The notes below the pieces were generated by a model that saw only the letters and a program-made list of their open reading frames with translations, was not told where the DNA came from and did not search any database. A stretch of 13,282 bases of DNA, from positions 1 through 13,282 of the forward strand of contig JAQGKG010000335.1 of the NCBI GenBank assembly GCA_028290245.1, given 5' to 3'. Position 1 is the stretch's first letter. The number at the start of each line of letters is the position of its first letter. A program made the translations under genes and the position numbers. This document shows positions 7,723 to 13,282 of the stretch, in pieces. The DNA is from Devosia sp. Its GTDB lineage: Bacteria; Pseudomonadota; Alphaproteobacteria; Rhizobiales; Devosiaceae.

Positions 7723-8876
7723 GCGGCAACCTCCAGTTCGGGCTTGGTTTGCTGGCGACTTGAGAGCCGATCGACCAGCTCGAAGCACTCCCGCGGCTCG
7801 CACAGGAATAGCGCCCGGTCTTGCGCCGCCACGTCGGTGGCTAGCTGGCGCACACGCTCCGCTGTCATGCCGCTGAACAACGCCATGAGCGTGTCCTGCG
7901 AAATATCGGGGATCACGACACCGATGCCCAGCCGCTCGATAAACCGCGCCGTCTCGGTGCCGGACAGCGCAATGGGAATGGCGCCATTCAGGCACCCCTC
8001 GTAGAGCCGATTGGGCAGCAGCCAGTTCGAGTTGAGACCTTGTTCGAAAAAGTCGATGGCCCAGACGAAATGCACCGCTGAATAAAGCCCCGCGAGATCA
8101 TCGGGATAGCGGAAAGGACCCCAAAATTCGAGATGGGGCGATTGCTCGACGGTGCCGTGAAAATCAGCGAATTCTGTCAGTGCCGGTCGACCGGCAAGTG
8201 TCACTTCGACACGCCCGGCAAGATGGCGCGTTAAACCGTCCAGCGCAGTCAGCGACGCCTTGCAGCGCAAAGCGCCAAACCAGCCGACCCGTAGCACCGA
8301 AGGCTGGTCCACCAGGGCCGGATTGCTGCCGAACTCAGAAATCCCCGGCGCAAATACCTTGTTCTCGACCAGTTGGATCGGCGGCGCGCCATGGATGTCG
8401 AAATAGTCGCGCACAAAGGCCGGCGAGCTGGTGATGACCAGCTCAACATTGCGCATGAACCGCTGTTCCAGCGCGCGCATGGCCCGTCCAATCGGGTCCT
8501 GACGCAACATCAACCGGTGAATATCGAGGCATTCATAAACCAGCGTCGGTGGGACTTCCCAGAGCCGCATTAGCCGCTGCGCCACCCCGAGCATTTCCAG
8601 ATTACGCGCCACGATCACATCCGGACGCCGCAGCGACTTTGCCCAGTTTGGCGCACGCCACGCTGCCGTTACCGCAGCCCCCAGCCGCTGCAGCATGCGG
8701 CCGTCATGGGTGGTCCCGAGCTTCACTACCGTGTCCAGAGGAAGCAGCGAGGCTGGCGCATCGCCTCGCCTGAACCCAGCGATCTCGACCTCCGCGCCAC
8801 CCTGTCGAAACATGGCGACTCGTCGGCCCACCGCCGGATCGGCAAGGTTATGAACGAGGTACAAAATCCTTGGCAA
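7719..8876 (-). CDS. exoL: ExoL-like glycosyltransferase
   Basis: This is a 385-residue GT-B fold enzyme; in S. meliloti ExoL adds the third sugar of the repeat unit. The N-terminus reads ILYLVHNLADPAVGRRVAMF, a glycine-poor Rossmann start typical of ExoL-type proteins. It continues with DVIVARNLEMLG (86-97), YECLDIHR (114-121), ITSSPAFVRDYF (148-159), and RVGWFGALRCK (196-206), which opens the C-terminal donor domain. LPNRLYEGCLNGAIPIAL (287-304) carries the E-x-x-x-x-G signature of nucleotide-sugar binding. The start is TTG at 8876 with AGGAG 7 nt upstream; an ATG overlapping that site is in another frame. It is the first gene of the four-gene operon and overlaps exoA by 4 bp. Assignment rests on resemblance plus the L-A-M gene order. 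Confidence 0.9.
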   Translation of the reverse strand: MPRILYLVHNLADPAVGRRVAMFRQGGAEVEIAGFRRGDAPASLLPLDTVVKLGTTHDGRMLQRLGAAVTAAWRAPNWAKSLRRPDVIVARNLEMLGVAQRLMRLWEVPPTLVYECLDIHRLMLRQDPIGRAMRALEQRFMRNVELVITSSPAFVRDYFDIHGAPPIQLVENKVFAPGISEFGSNPALVDQPSVLRVGWFGALRCKASLTALDGLTRHLAGRVEVTLAGRPALTEFADFHGTVEQSPHLEFWGPFRYPDDLAGLYSAVHFVWAIDFFEQGLNSNWLLPNRLYEGCLNGAIPIALSGTETARFIERLGIGVVIPDISQDTLMALFSGMTAERVRQLATDVAAQDRALFLCEPRECFELVDRLSSRQQTKPELEVAA

Positions 8877-9141
8877 CGAGCATCTCCTGCCGGGCGGCTA
8901 TTGGAATTTGCCCATACGCAGCAGTCGCCGCCCAGGCATCATCACCGAAGCGACGAGAATGAACGCCCAGTTGAGAATGCATGAATGAAGGGGTCAACGT
9001 GACTGGGAGTGACGCAGTGCTGCGCCAAACGCATGTCACGAATGTGCCCTAATTCGTACATCGGTCGGTAATGCACCGACGTGAGATCCGAGTTCCTTTA
9101 TGACCACCTGCGGAATGAAAGGGCCTCGATCGCCTCTGGTT
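8877..9141. other. Promoter region of the exoL-A-M-P operon
   Basis: This 265-bp stretch, free of convincing genes, lies between the aldo/keto reductase stop and the exoL start on the same strand. It must hold the operon promoter unless the reductase transcript reads through. Short inverted elements occur (CGCAG-TG-CTGCG at 9013-9024; GTCGGT-AATGC-ACCGAC at 9064-9080), but neither has a T-run. I found no good -35/-10 pair. Confidence 0.35.
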
Positions 9142-9978
9142 TCAGTCGTTAAGTTCGTTCGGATGAGGCAACGTCTTCCCATCCGCGCGGTCCAGCCCAG
9201 CGATGGCCGACATGTCGTCTTCACTCAGTTCGAAATCCCAGACATCGAGATTTTCCACGGCGCGTTCGAGCTTGCTGGATTTCGGCAGGACCACTAGGTC
9301 CAGTTGGAGATGCCAGCGGATGATGACTTGGGCGGATGATTTTCCAAGGCGCTTGGCAATGGCGGTGATGCCGCGATTTTCCAGCAGTTCCGTGCCTTTA
9401 CCGCCGAGCGGACTGTAGCTTTCGGTGACAATGCCATGCTGTTGATGCCAGTCGCGGCTTGCGCCCTGCTGAAAGCTGGGATGCAGCTCGATCTGGTTGA
9501 CCGCCGGCGTTACCCCTGTCTCGCCGATGATGCGTTCGAGATGCTCGGGAAGAAAGTTCGACACGCCGATTGAGCGGATTCGGCCCTGCTGCTGCAACTC
9601 AACGAAGGCCTTCCAGGTCGGCACATACTGGTCACGTCCGGGAGCGGGCCAATGCACCAGGAACAGATCGAGTTGATCGAGGCTAAGCTTGGACATGGTC
9701 TGGTCGAAGGCGCGCAACGTGCTGTCGTACCCCTGCAGGCTGGTCTGCAATTTCGAGGTTACCCAGATATCGCGGCGACGTACTTTGGTTTGCTTGAGAC
9801 CCTGACCAACCCCTGCTTCGTTTTGATAGGCCTCTGCGGTGTCGATATGGCGGTAGCCCGCATCGATGGCGTCAGCGACCAGCTTCGGTGCCTCGCTATC
9901 GGCAAGGCGCCAGACACCAAGACCAAGGCGCGGGATGCTGTTGCCGTCATTGAGAGTTATGTAAGGCGAAAGTGTCAC
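9142..9978 (-). CDS. Aldo/keto reductase (DkgA-type)
   Basis: This is a NADPH-dependent cytoplasmic reductase of aldehydes or ketones, in the subgroup of 2,5-diketo-D-gluconate and methylglyoxal reductases. The 278 residues match the family. The catalytic tetrad is complete: Asp46 and Tyr51 in GYRHIDTAEAYQNE, Lys76 in VTSKL, and His109 in LFLVHWP. Other marks are RSIGVSNF (135-142), VNQIELHP (160-167), ESYSPLGG (186-193) and the cofactor phosphate site LPKSSKLERAVENL (231-244). The start is GTG at 9978 with AAGGAG 7 nt upstream; the protein then opens in the usual way (ITLNDGNSIPRLGLGVWRL). It lies upstream of exoL on the same strand, 265 bp away, and divergent from the 46-codon gene. The substrate is unknown, and a link with exopolysaccharide synthesis is not shown. 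Confidence 0.95.
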   Translation of the reverse strand: MTLSPYITLNDGNSIPRLGLGVWRLADSEAPKLVADAIDAGYRHIDTAEAYQNEAGVGQGLKQTKVRRRDIWVTSKLQTSLQGYDSTLRAFDQTMSKLSLDQLDLFLVHWPAPGRDQYVPTWKAFVELQQQGRIRSIGVSNFLPEHLERIIGETGVTPAVNQIELHPSFQQGASRDWHQQHGIVTESYSPLGGKGTELLENRGITAIAKRLGKSSAQVIIRWHLQLDLVVLPKSSKLERAVENLDVWDFELSEDDMSAIAGLDRADGKTLPHPNELND

Positions 9979-10106
9979 TGCGAATCTCCTTGGCGCGGTT
10001 GCAGCGTCAACGGACTAGCCGGCAAATGGCTGCCAAACTTGCGCGATGTTCGTGAACTGCGGCGGACGTATCTCGAACGGTGCTCAACCGAAACGTGATC
10101 GCGCAG

Positions 10107-10125
10107 TTAACGCTTGCCTAACCAT
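10107..10125 (+). promoter_or_regulatory. Near-consensus CtrA box upstream of the 46-codon gene
   Basis: TTAA (10107-10110), a 7-base spacer, then CTAACCAT (10118-10125) match the alphaproteobacterial CtrA site TTAA-N7-TTAAC at 8 of 9 fixed bases and also cover most of the half-site TTAACCAT. It ends 35 bp before the start codon at 10161. Binding is inferred. Confidence 0.45.
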
Positions 10126-10160
10126 GTTCACCCACCCTTGGGCGAATTAAGGAGGCTTAA

Positions 10161-10301
10161 ATGCAAGTACAGACTGAACGTGAAAATGGCCGCGAAGATC
10201 GCATTGACCCAATGTGGTCTGCCGACGAGGATGAACGGCGACTGGCAATCTACCGCCGGGCGGCTGCGGGCGCGCGAAAGACGCTGACGCTTAAGCAGTA
10301 G
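10161..10301 (+). CDS. Small hypothetical protein, 46 aa, highly charged
   Basis: A short gene with an excellent ribosome site (AAGGAGG at 10149-10155, 5 nt before ATG) and a TAG stop. The product begins MQVQTERENGREDRIDPMWS, continues with an acidic stretch (ADEDERR), then a basic Ala/Arg-rich helix (YRRAAAGARK) and ends TLKQ. It has no signal peptide, membrane span or Cys, so it is probably cytoplasmic. I do not recognise a family. It is divergent from the aldo/keto reductase and upstream of the GGDEF-EAL gene on the same strand. A CtrA-like box precedes it, and a second follows it before the next gene, so the two are probably separate transcripts. Evidence for being real is the ribosome site, codon character and position; function is unknown. 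Confidence 0.65.
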   Translation: MQVQTERENGREDRIDPMWSADEDERRLAIYRRAAAGARKTLTLKQ

Positions 10302-10364
10302 GGCACGCCGGCGTATACTGCTGCCGGACTTCCATTTCGTCTCAAACTTCAGGCAGTTGGTTAA

Positions 10365-10380
10365 TTAATGCGACGTTAAC
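10365..10380 (+). promoter_or_regulatory. Perfect CtrA box TTAA-N7-TTAAC upstream of the GGDEF-EAL gene
   Basis: TTAA (10365-10368), seven bases, TTAAC (10376-10380) fit the full CtrA consensus exactly. The site sits inside a larger inverted repeat, TGGTTAA (10358-10364) and TTAACCA (10376-10382). It lies about 80 bp before the preferred GGDEF-EAL start, a distance compatible with a box overlapping the -35 region. CtrA is the essential cell-cycle and motility regulator of alphaproteobacteria; control here is inference. Confidence 0.55.
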
Positions 10381-10460
10381 CAGACGCTCCAAGCTTTGCG
10401 GTTGTTAAGGGCCGGCATACCTCCACGTTGTAACGTTGCTTGCAACCGATGCGAGTTTAC

Positions 10461-12665
10461 ATGAGCCCCCCAGCAAGCGCCGCACACCGCGTATCCTTTC
10501 ACATCGTCTGGATCTCGGTTGCGCTGGGCTCGCTCATTGCGATTGCGCTCGTGCTGTGCGCGTCATGGATGGCGCGCGAAATCGATACTGCGGCCCTTAA
10601 CGAACAGCGAAGTGCCGTCAGAACCTATATCGAAGATGCCGGCCGTCGTGTCCAACTCGATCAAAGCACCGCTGCCAGGCGCACCGACGGGGTGTTCTAT
10701 TCCACCCATGGACGATTTGCCTGGGTTCCAAAGGGAATGGCCGACTGGATCAGCGCAGAATTCGACCACGACCGTGTCTATATATTCTATCTGGACGGGT
10801 TCGTTCTTCAGGCCAGCGCGCACGGTCACCTGACAGATAGCGAAATACTACTGACGGACCGTCAGGCAGTAGCCTCCGTTGTCAATCAGGTTCGGGTCAG
10901 CCTCGTCACGCCAGCAACCGATCAGGAGTCGTCTGCTGCGTGCTGCTTTGGCATCCGACGCTTGGAAGACGGAAGCGTTGCGATTATCAGCGTCCGCCCA
11001 CTCAACGCGCTTACCAGCGCCGAAGATTTCGCCCGCAACCCGCTCCTGCTGGCATCCGTGGTGCAGTTCAATGAGCATGCTTTACTGGCCATCTCGAAGA
11101 CACTCGGTCTGGCCGGCCTCAGGACAACCAATGTCATTCGGTCCGCAGCCAATGTTGCACTGCTCGACGATCAGGACCGGCCTTTGGCCTACGTTCAATG
11201 GACACTACCAACACCGGCGGCAAAGCTGATCCGACAGGTGGCGCTGCCGGCGATAATCTCGCTCATCGTCATCGGCGGCTGCATTTTCTTTCTACTGGCT
11301 TGGCTTCGTCGGACGTCGGTTCGGCTTGAGGACAGTCAAACCGATGCCAGCTTTCTCGCCATGCACGACACGCTGACCGGTGCGGCCAATCGCTCGCTGT
11401 TTGATCAACGTTTGCGCGAGGCGCTGCACTACACAACCCTCGCCGAAACCAAGATCCTGCTGATTTCCATCGACCTCGACCGGTTCAAGGAGGTCAACGA
11501 CACCTATGGCCATGCCGCCGGGGATGAATTGCTTAGGGAAGTCGGCCGGCGCCTACTGGTCGAGCTGCCTGAGGAGGCAACGCTTGCCCGGCTCGGAGGC
11601 GATGAATTCGCCGTCGTGCAGCCAGGCATCGTCAGCGACGGCCATGCGCGCTGGATATGCCAGCGCCTGGTGCAGGCGCTTACCGATCCTATTGCGTTGC
11701 CGGCTGGTCCAATAAGCATCACCGTCAGCGTCGGCTTCGCCGTTGAAACGCCAAGCACTATTTCAGCGGAGGAGCTGGCTCGACGGGCCGATGTCGCGCT
11801 GTACTCCTCGAAGACTGCGGGCCGCAATCAATACACCCTATATCAGCCGGCGATGGATGCCGATCGCAAGGAGCGCCTGACGCTTCAGGTCGAGCTTCGC
11901 AATGCGCTATTGCAGGAGGAGCTAACCCTCGTATACCAGCCGATTTTCAGCGCCACCTCAGGCGAGATTGCCGGCGCCGAGGCCCTCTTGCGCTGGAATC
12001 ATCCGGTTCGCGGCTTTGTTTCTCCTGAACTTTTCGTGGGGTTGGCTGAGGAAATCGGCCTCATCAACGAACTTGGGATGTGGGTGCTGCGCCAGGCTTG
12101 CGTGCTGGCCAAGGATATAAACCTGCCATGGATTGCCGTGAACCTGTCGCCGGTGCAGTTCCAACGCGTGGAACTGGCCGATGAAATCCTGCAGGCCTTG
12201 CACAATATCGGCTACCAACCTGACCGGCTGGAGCTGGAAATTACCGAAGGCGTGCTGCTGCAGGATTCCGCCCAAGTTCAGATGACGCTGACCCGCCTGC
12301 GCGCTGCCGGCGTTCGCATCTCCATCGATGACTTCGGGGCGGGCTACGCCTCGATCAGCTATCTGCGCAATTACAAGATCGATAAAATCAAAATCGATCG
12401 CTCTTTCATAAAAGAACTCAACGACGATCCCACTCTGGTTCACGTCGTACGCGCGATGGTCGACATGGGCCGGGCGATGGGCCTGAGCGTTACCGCTGAG
12501 GGTGTCGAAGAAGACGCCCAGCGCCGCCAGCTAACGGCAATGGGCTGCACGCACCTACAAGGCTATTTGCTGTCGCGGCCAATTTCGGCTGTAGCGCTAA
12601 GCCAATTATCAGGTGAGTTCGAAGATGAACCGCCTGTAAAGTTGATATCGTTTGGACGGGATTGA
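10461..12665 (+). CDS. Membrane diguanylate cyclase/phosphodiesterase (CHASE4-like, GGDEF, EAL)
   Basis: This protein is predicted to make and/or break cyclic di-GMP in response to a periplasmic signal. From the ATG at 10461 (734 aa) it has a membrane span at about 13-37, a periplasmic sensor of about 220 residues resembling CHASE4 with a Cys-Cys pair at 161-162, a second span at 260-282, then GGDEF and EAL domains. GGDEF is intact (RLGGDEFAV, 377-385), and FLAMHDTLTGAANRSLFDQR opens the domain. The inhibitory RxxD site is absent (PEEA at that place). EAL is intact (EAL 507-509), with NLSP (561-564), ELEITEG, DDFG (623-626), KIDRSF, AEGVE and QGYLLSRP, so the metal and catalytic residues are all present. 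In-frame alternatives at TTG 10440 and ATG 10449 are possible; no start has a strong ribosome site. Which activity dominates cannot be read from sequence. Confidence 0.94.
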   Translation: MSPPASAAHRVSFHIVWISVALGSLIAIALVLCASWMAREIDTAALNEQRSAVRTYIEDAGRRVQLDQSTAARRTDGVFYSTHGRFAWVPKGMADWISAEFDHDRVYIFYLDGFVLQASAHGHLTDSEILLTDRQAVASVVNQVRVSLVTPATDQESSAACCFGIRRLEDGSVAIISVRPLNALTSAEDFARNPLLLASVVQFNEHALLAISKTLGLAGLRTTNVIRSAANVALLDDQDRPLAYVQWTLPTPAAKLIRQVALPAIISLIVIGGCIFFLLAWLRRTSVRLEDSQTDASFLAMHDTLTGAANRSLFDQRLREALHYTTLAETKILLISIDLDRFKEVNDTYGHAAGDELLREVGRRLLVELPEEATLARLGGDEFAVVQPGIVSDGHARWICQRLVQALTDPIALPAGPISITVSVGFAVETPSTISAEELARRADVALYSSKTAGRNQYTLYQPAMDADRKERLTLQVELRNALLQEELTLVYQPIFSATSGEIAGAEALLRWNHPVRGFVSPELFVGLAEEIGLINELGMWVLRQACVLAKDINLPWIAVNLSPVQFQRVELADEILQALHNIGYQPDRLELEITEGVLLQDSAQVQMTLTRLRAAGVRISIDDFGAGYASISYLRNYKIDKIKIDRSFIKELNDDPTLVHVVRAMVDMGRAMGLSVTAEGVEEDAQRRQLTAMGCTHLQGYLLSRPISAVALSQLSGEFEDEPPVKLISFGRD

Positions 12666-13080
12666 TAGTCAGAACAAAGAAGCAATCTGCGACACTCAAA
12701 CGCCGTCTCACGTCCGACGGTTAGCTGGACATTTGACAGCCAGAGGTTTCTTAACGCCGAAAAGACCCGCTGAGCATCCCTTGCTGCGCCGCCTCTAGTA
12801 CACCGGGTCGCAACAAAACCCCGAGAAGTATCCGTCAAGCGACATGCTCCGAAGTGGGGGATATATCGCGCTACACGTTGGATTTCGATACGGGGCAGGT
12901 TTTCGTGGGAACCGGGCTTTCGCAATGGCTAAGCTTGATATTGGCTGGGGTGCCAGGAGTTTCCGCAGGGGCATTTTGGCGGGCTATCAAGCCAATGATA
13001 TCGCTTATTATTGTTGCACTTCAGCATGTTACGTTTCACAATGTGCTAACGAATGGTGCTAACGAAACGATGAGCAGGCG
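12666..13080. other. Gene-poor region before the integrase
   Basis: About 415 bp lie between the GGDEF-EAL stop and the integrase start. The sequence is less GC-rich than the genes to the left. A frame from GTG 12854 to 13102 could encode 82 residues, but it has no ribosome site, an unconvincing mix of residues, and overlaps the integrase. I see no tRNA gene, no terminator with a T-run and no obvious attachment site. It is plausibly the junction between resident chromosome and an inserted element. Confidence 0.4.
13043..13066 (+). repeat. Tandem 11-bp direct repeat ahead of the integrase
   Basis: GTGCTAACGAA occurs twice, at 13043-13053 and 13056-13066, with a 13-bp period. The second copy ends 14 bp before the integrase ATG. 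Such repeats beside an integrase gene can be arm-type binding sites or an operator, but two copies alone are weak evidence. Confidence 0.5.
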
Positions 13081-13282
13081 ATGTCTCGAGGCAGTGGTTT
13101 GATCCGACGCAAGGCGGTTTGGTATGTCCTCGTAACAGTGCCAACCGACCTATGGCTCGCAATGGGCAGCACTAAGCCGGTGAAGCAAAGATGGGTCTCA
13201 CTGCGCACTACAAATCGCGAAGATGCCAAGGCGCGAAAGCACAAAGTCCTCGACCAGTGGGCAGGCACATTTGCAGACATGC
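13081..13282 (+). CDS. Tyrosine recombinase/integrase, N-terminal fragment (right edge)
   Basis: The first 67 codons of a gene that continues beyond the window. The N-terminus SGLIRRKAVWYVLVTVPTDL, followed by TKPVKQRWVSLRTTNRED and AKARKHKVLDQW, has the layout of the DUF6538-type head domain of tyrosine integrases. That layout is Arg-Arg-x-x-x-Trp-Tyr, 'VPxDL', 'SLxTxxxxxAxxRxxxxxxxW'. The usual aromatic/Arg-rich strand after Trp-Tyr is replaced by VLVT, which may mark a divergent or decayed copy. ATG 13081 is the only possible start after an in-frame stop at 13060-13062; the ribosome site is weak (AGG). The catalytic Arg/His/Tyr domain lies outside the window, so activity cannot be judged. 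Such genes usually lie at one end of an integrated island or prophage. Confidence 0.7.
   Translation, partial: MSRGSGLIRRKAVWYVLVTVPTDLWLAMGSTKPVKQRWVSLRTTNREDAKARKHKVLDQWAGTFADM

Noticed and set aside
6760..8004. Long plus-strand frame opposite the exoA and exoL genes
   Set aside because: It is an antisense shadow of two well-supported glycosyltransferase genes in GC-rich DNA; its residues are rich in Arg, His and Gln without motifs.
9064..9080. Small hairpin GTCGGT-AATGC-ACCGAC as a terminator of the aldo/keto reductase
   Set aside because: The stem is only 6 bp and no T-run follows on the minus strand.
10147..10160. TTAA-N6-TTAAA next to the 46-codon gene as a further CtrA box
   Set aside because: The spacer is wrong and the sequence is explained by the ribosome site.
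10309..10328. CCGGC/GCCGG inverted repeat after the 46-codon gene as a terminator
   Set aside because: The stem is only 5 bp with a 10-nt loop and no T-run follows.
12854..13102. 82-codon frame between the GGDEF-EAL gene and the integrase
   Set aside because: It has a GTG start without a ribosome site, no recognisable protein character, and overlaps the integrase start.
1..13282. CRISPR array, rRNA, tRNA or insertion sequence
   Set aside because: I saw no regularly spaced repeats, no tRNA-like TTCGAATC elements outside genes, and no transposase or paired terminal inverted repeats.

Overview
The window looks like chromosomal DNA of an alphaproteobacterium of the order Hyphomicrobiales (Devosia or a relative is my best guess, from protein style rather than any search). 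The evidence is a set of exopolysaccharide genes of the rhizobial succinoglycan (Exo) type, a perfect CtrA-type box (TTAA-N7-TTAAC), and GC-rich coding sequence with strong Shine-Dalgarno sites. No system without precedent is evident. The interest lies in a rearranged exo locus, an atypical ExoP, a small gene flanked by CtrA-like boxes, and the edge of a probable integrated element.

Positions 1-1567 (minus strand) hold a compact operon read right to left: an ExoY-type sugar-phosphate transferase that would start the lipid-linked repeat unit, a 127-residue coiled-coil protein of unknown function, and a family 2 glycosyltransferase cut by the left edge (ExoO-like). About 1 kb of mostly non-coding DNA follows (1568-2622). 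It contains one plausible 45-residue single-span membrane protein and a 14-bp palindrome.

Positions 2623-3534 (plus) encode GalU/ExoN, which makes UDP-glucose. It converges on a minus-strand operon (3553-8876) read in the order exoL-like, exoA-like, exoM-like, exoP-like. A strong hairpin overlaps the exoP stop codon between the two converging units. The logic is coherent: GalU makes the donor, ExoY loads the first sugar on undecaprenyl phosphate, ExoA/L/M and the left-edge enzyme extend the unit, and ExoP controls export and chain length. No flippase (ExoT/Wzx) or polymerase (ExoQ/Wzy) lies in the window. The order L-A-M-(O)-N-P of Sinorhizobium meliloti is partly kept, but galU is inverted and the ExoO-like gene sits elsewhere, next to exoY.

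Positions 9142-9978 (minus) encode an aldo/keto reductase. A divergent 46-codon gene (10161-10301, plus) and a bifunctional-looking membrane GGDEF-EAL protein (10461-12665, plus) follow, each preceded by a CtrA-type site. A c-di-GMP enzyme beside an exopolysaccharide locus suggests, but does not prove, shared control of surface polysaccharide and cell cycle or motility. After 12665 the sequence becomes less GC-rich with no convincing gene for about 415 bp. A tyrosine-integrase N-terminus then begins at 13081 and runs off the right edge, which suggests that an integrated element starts near here.
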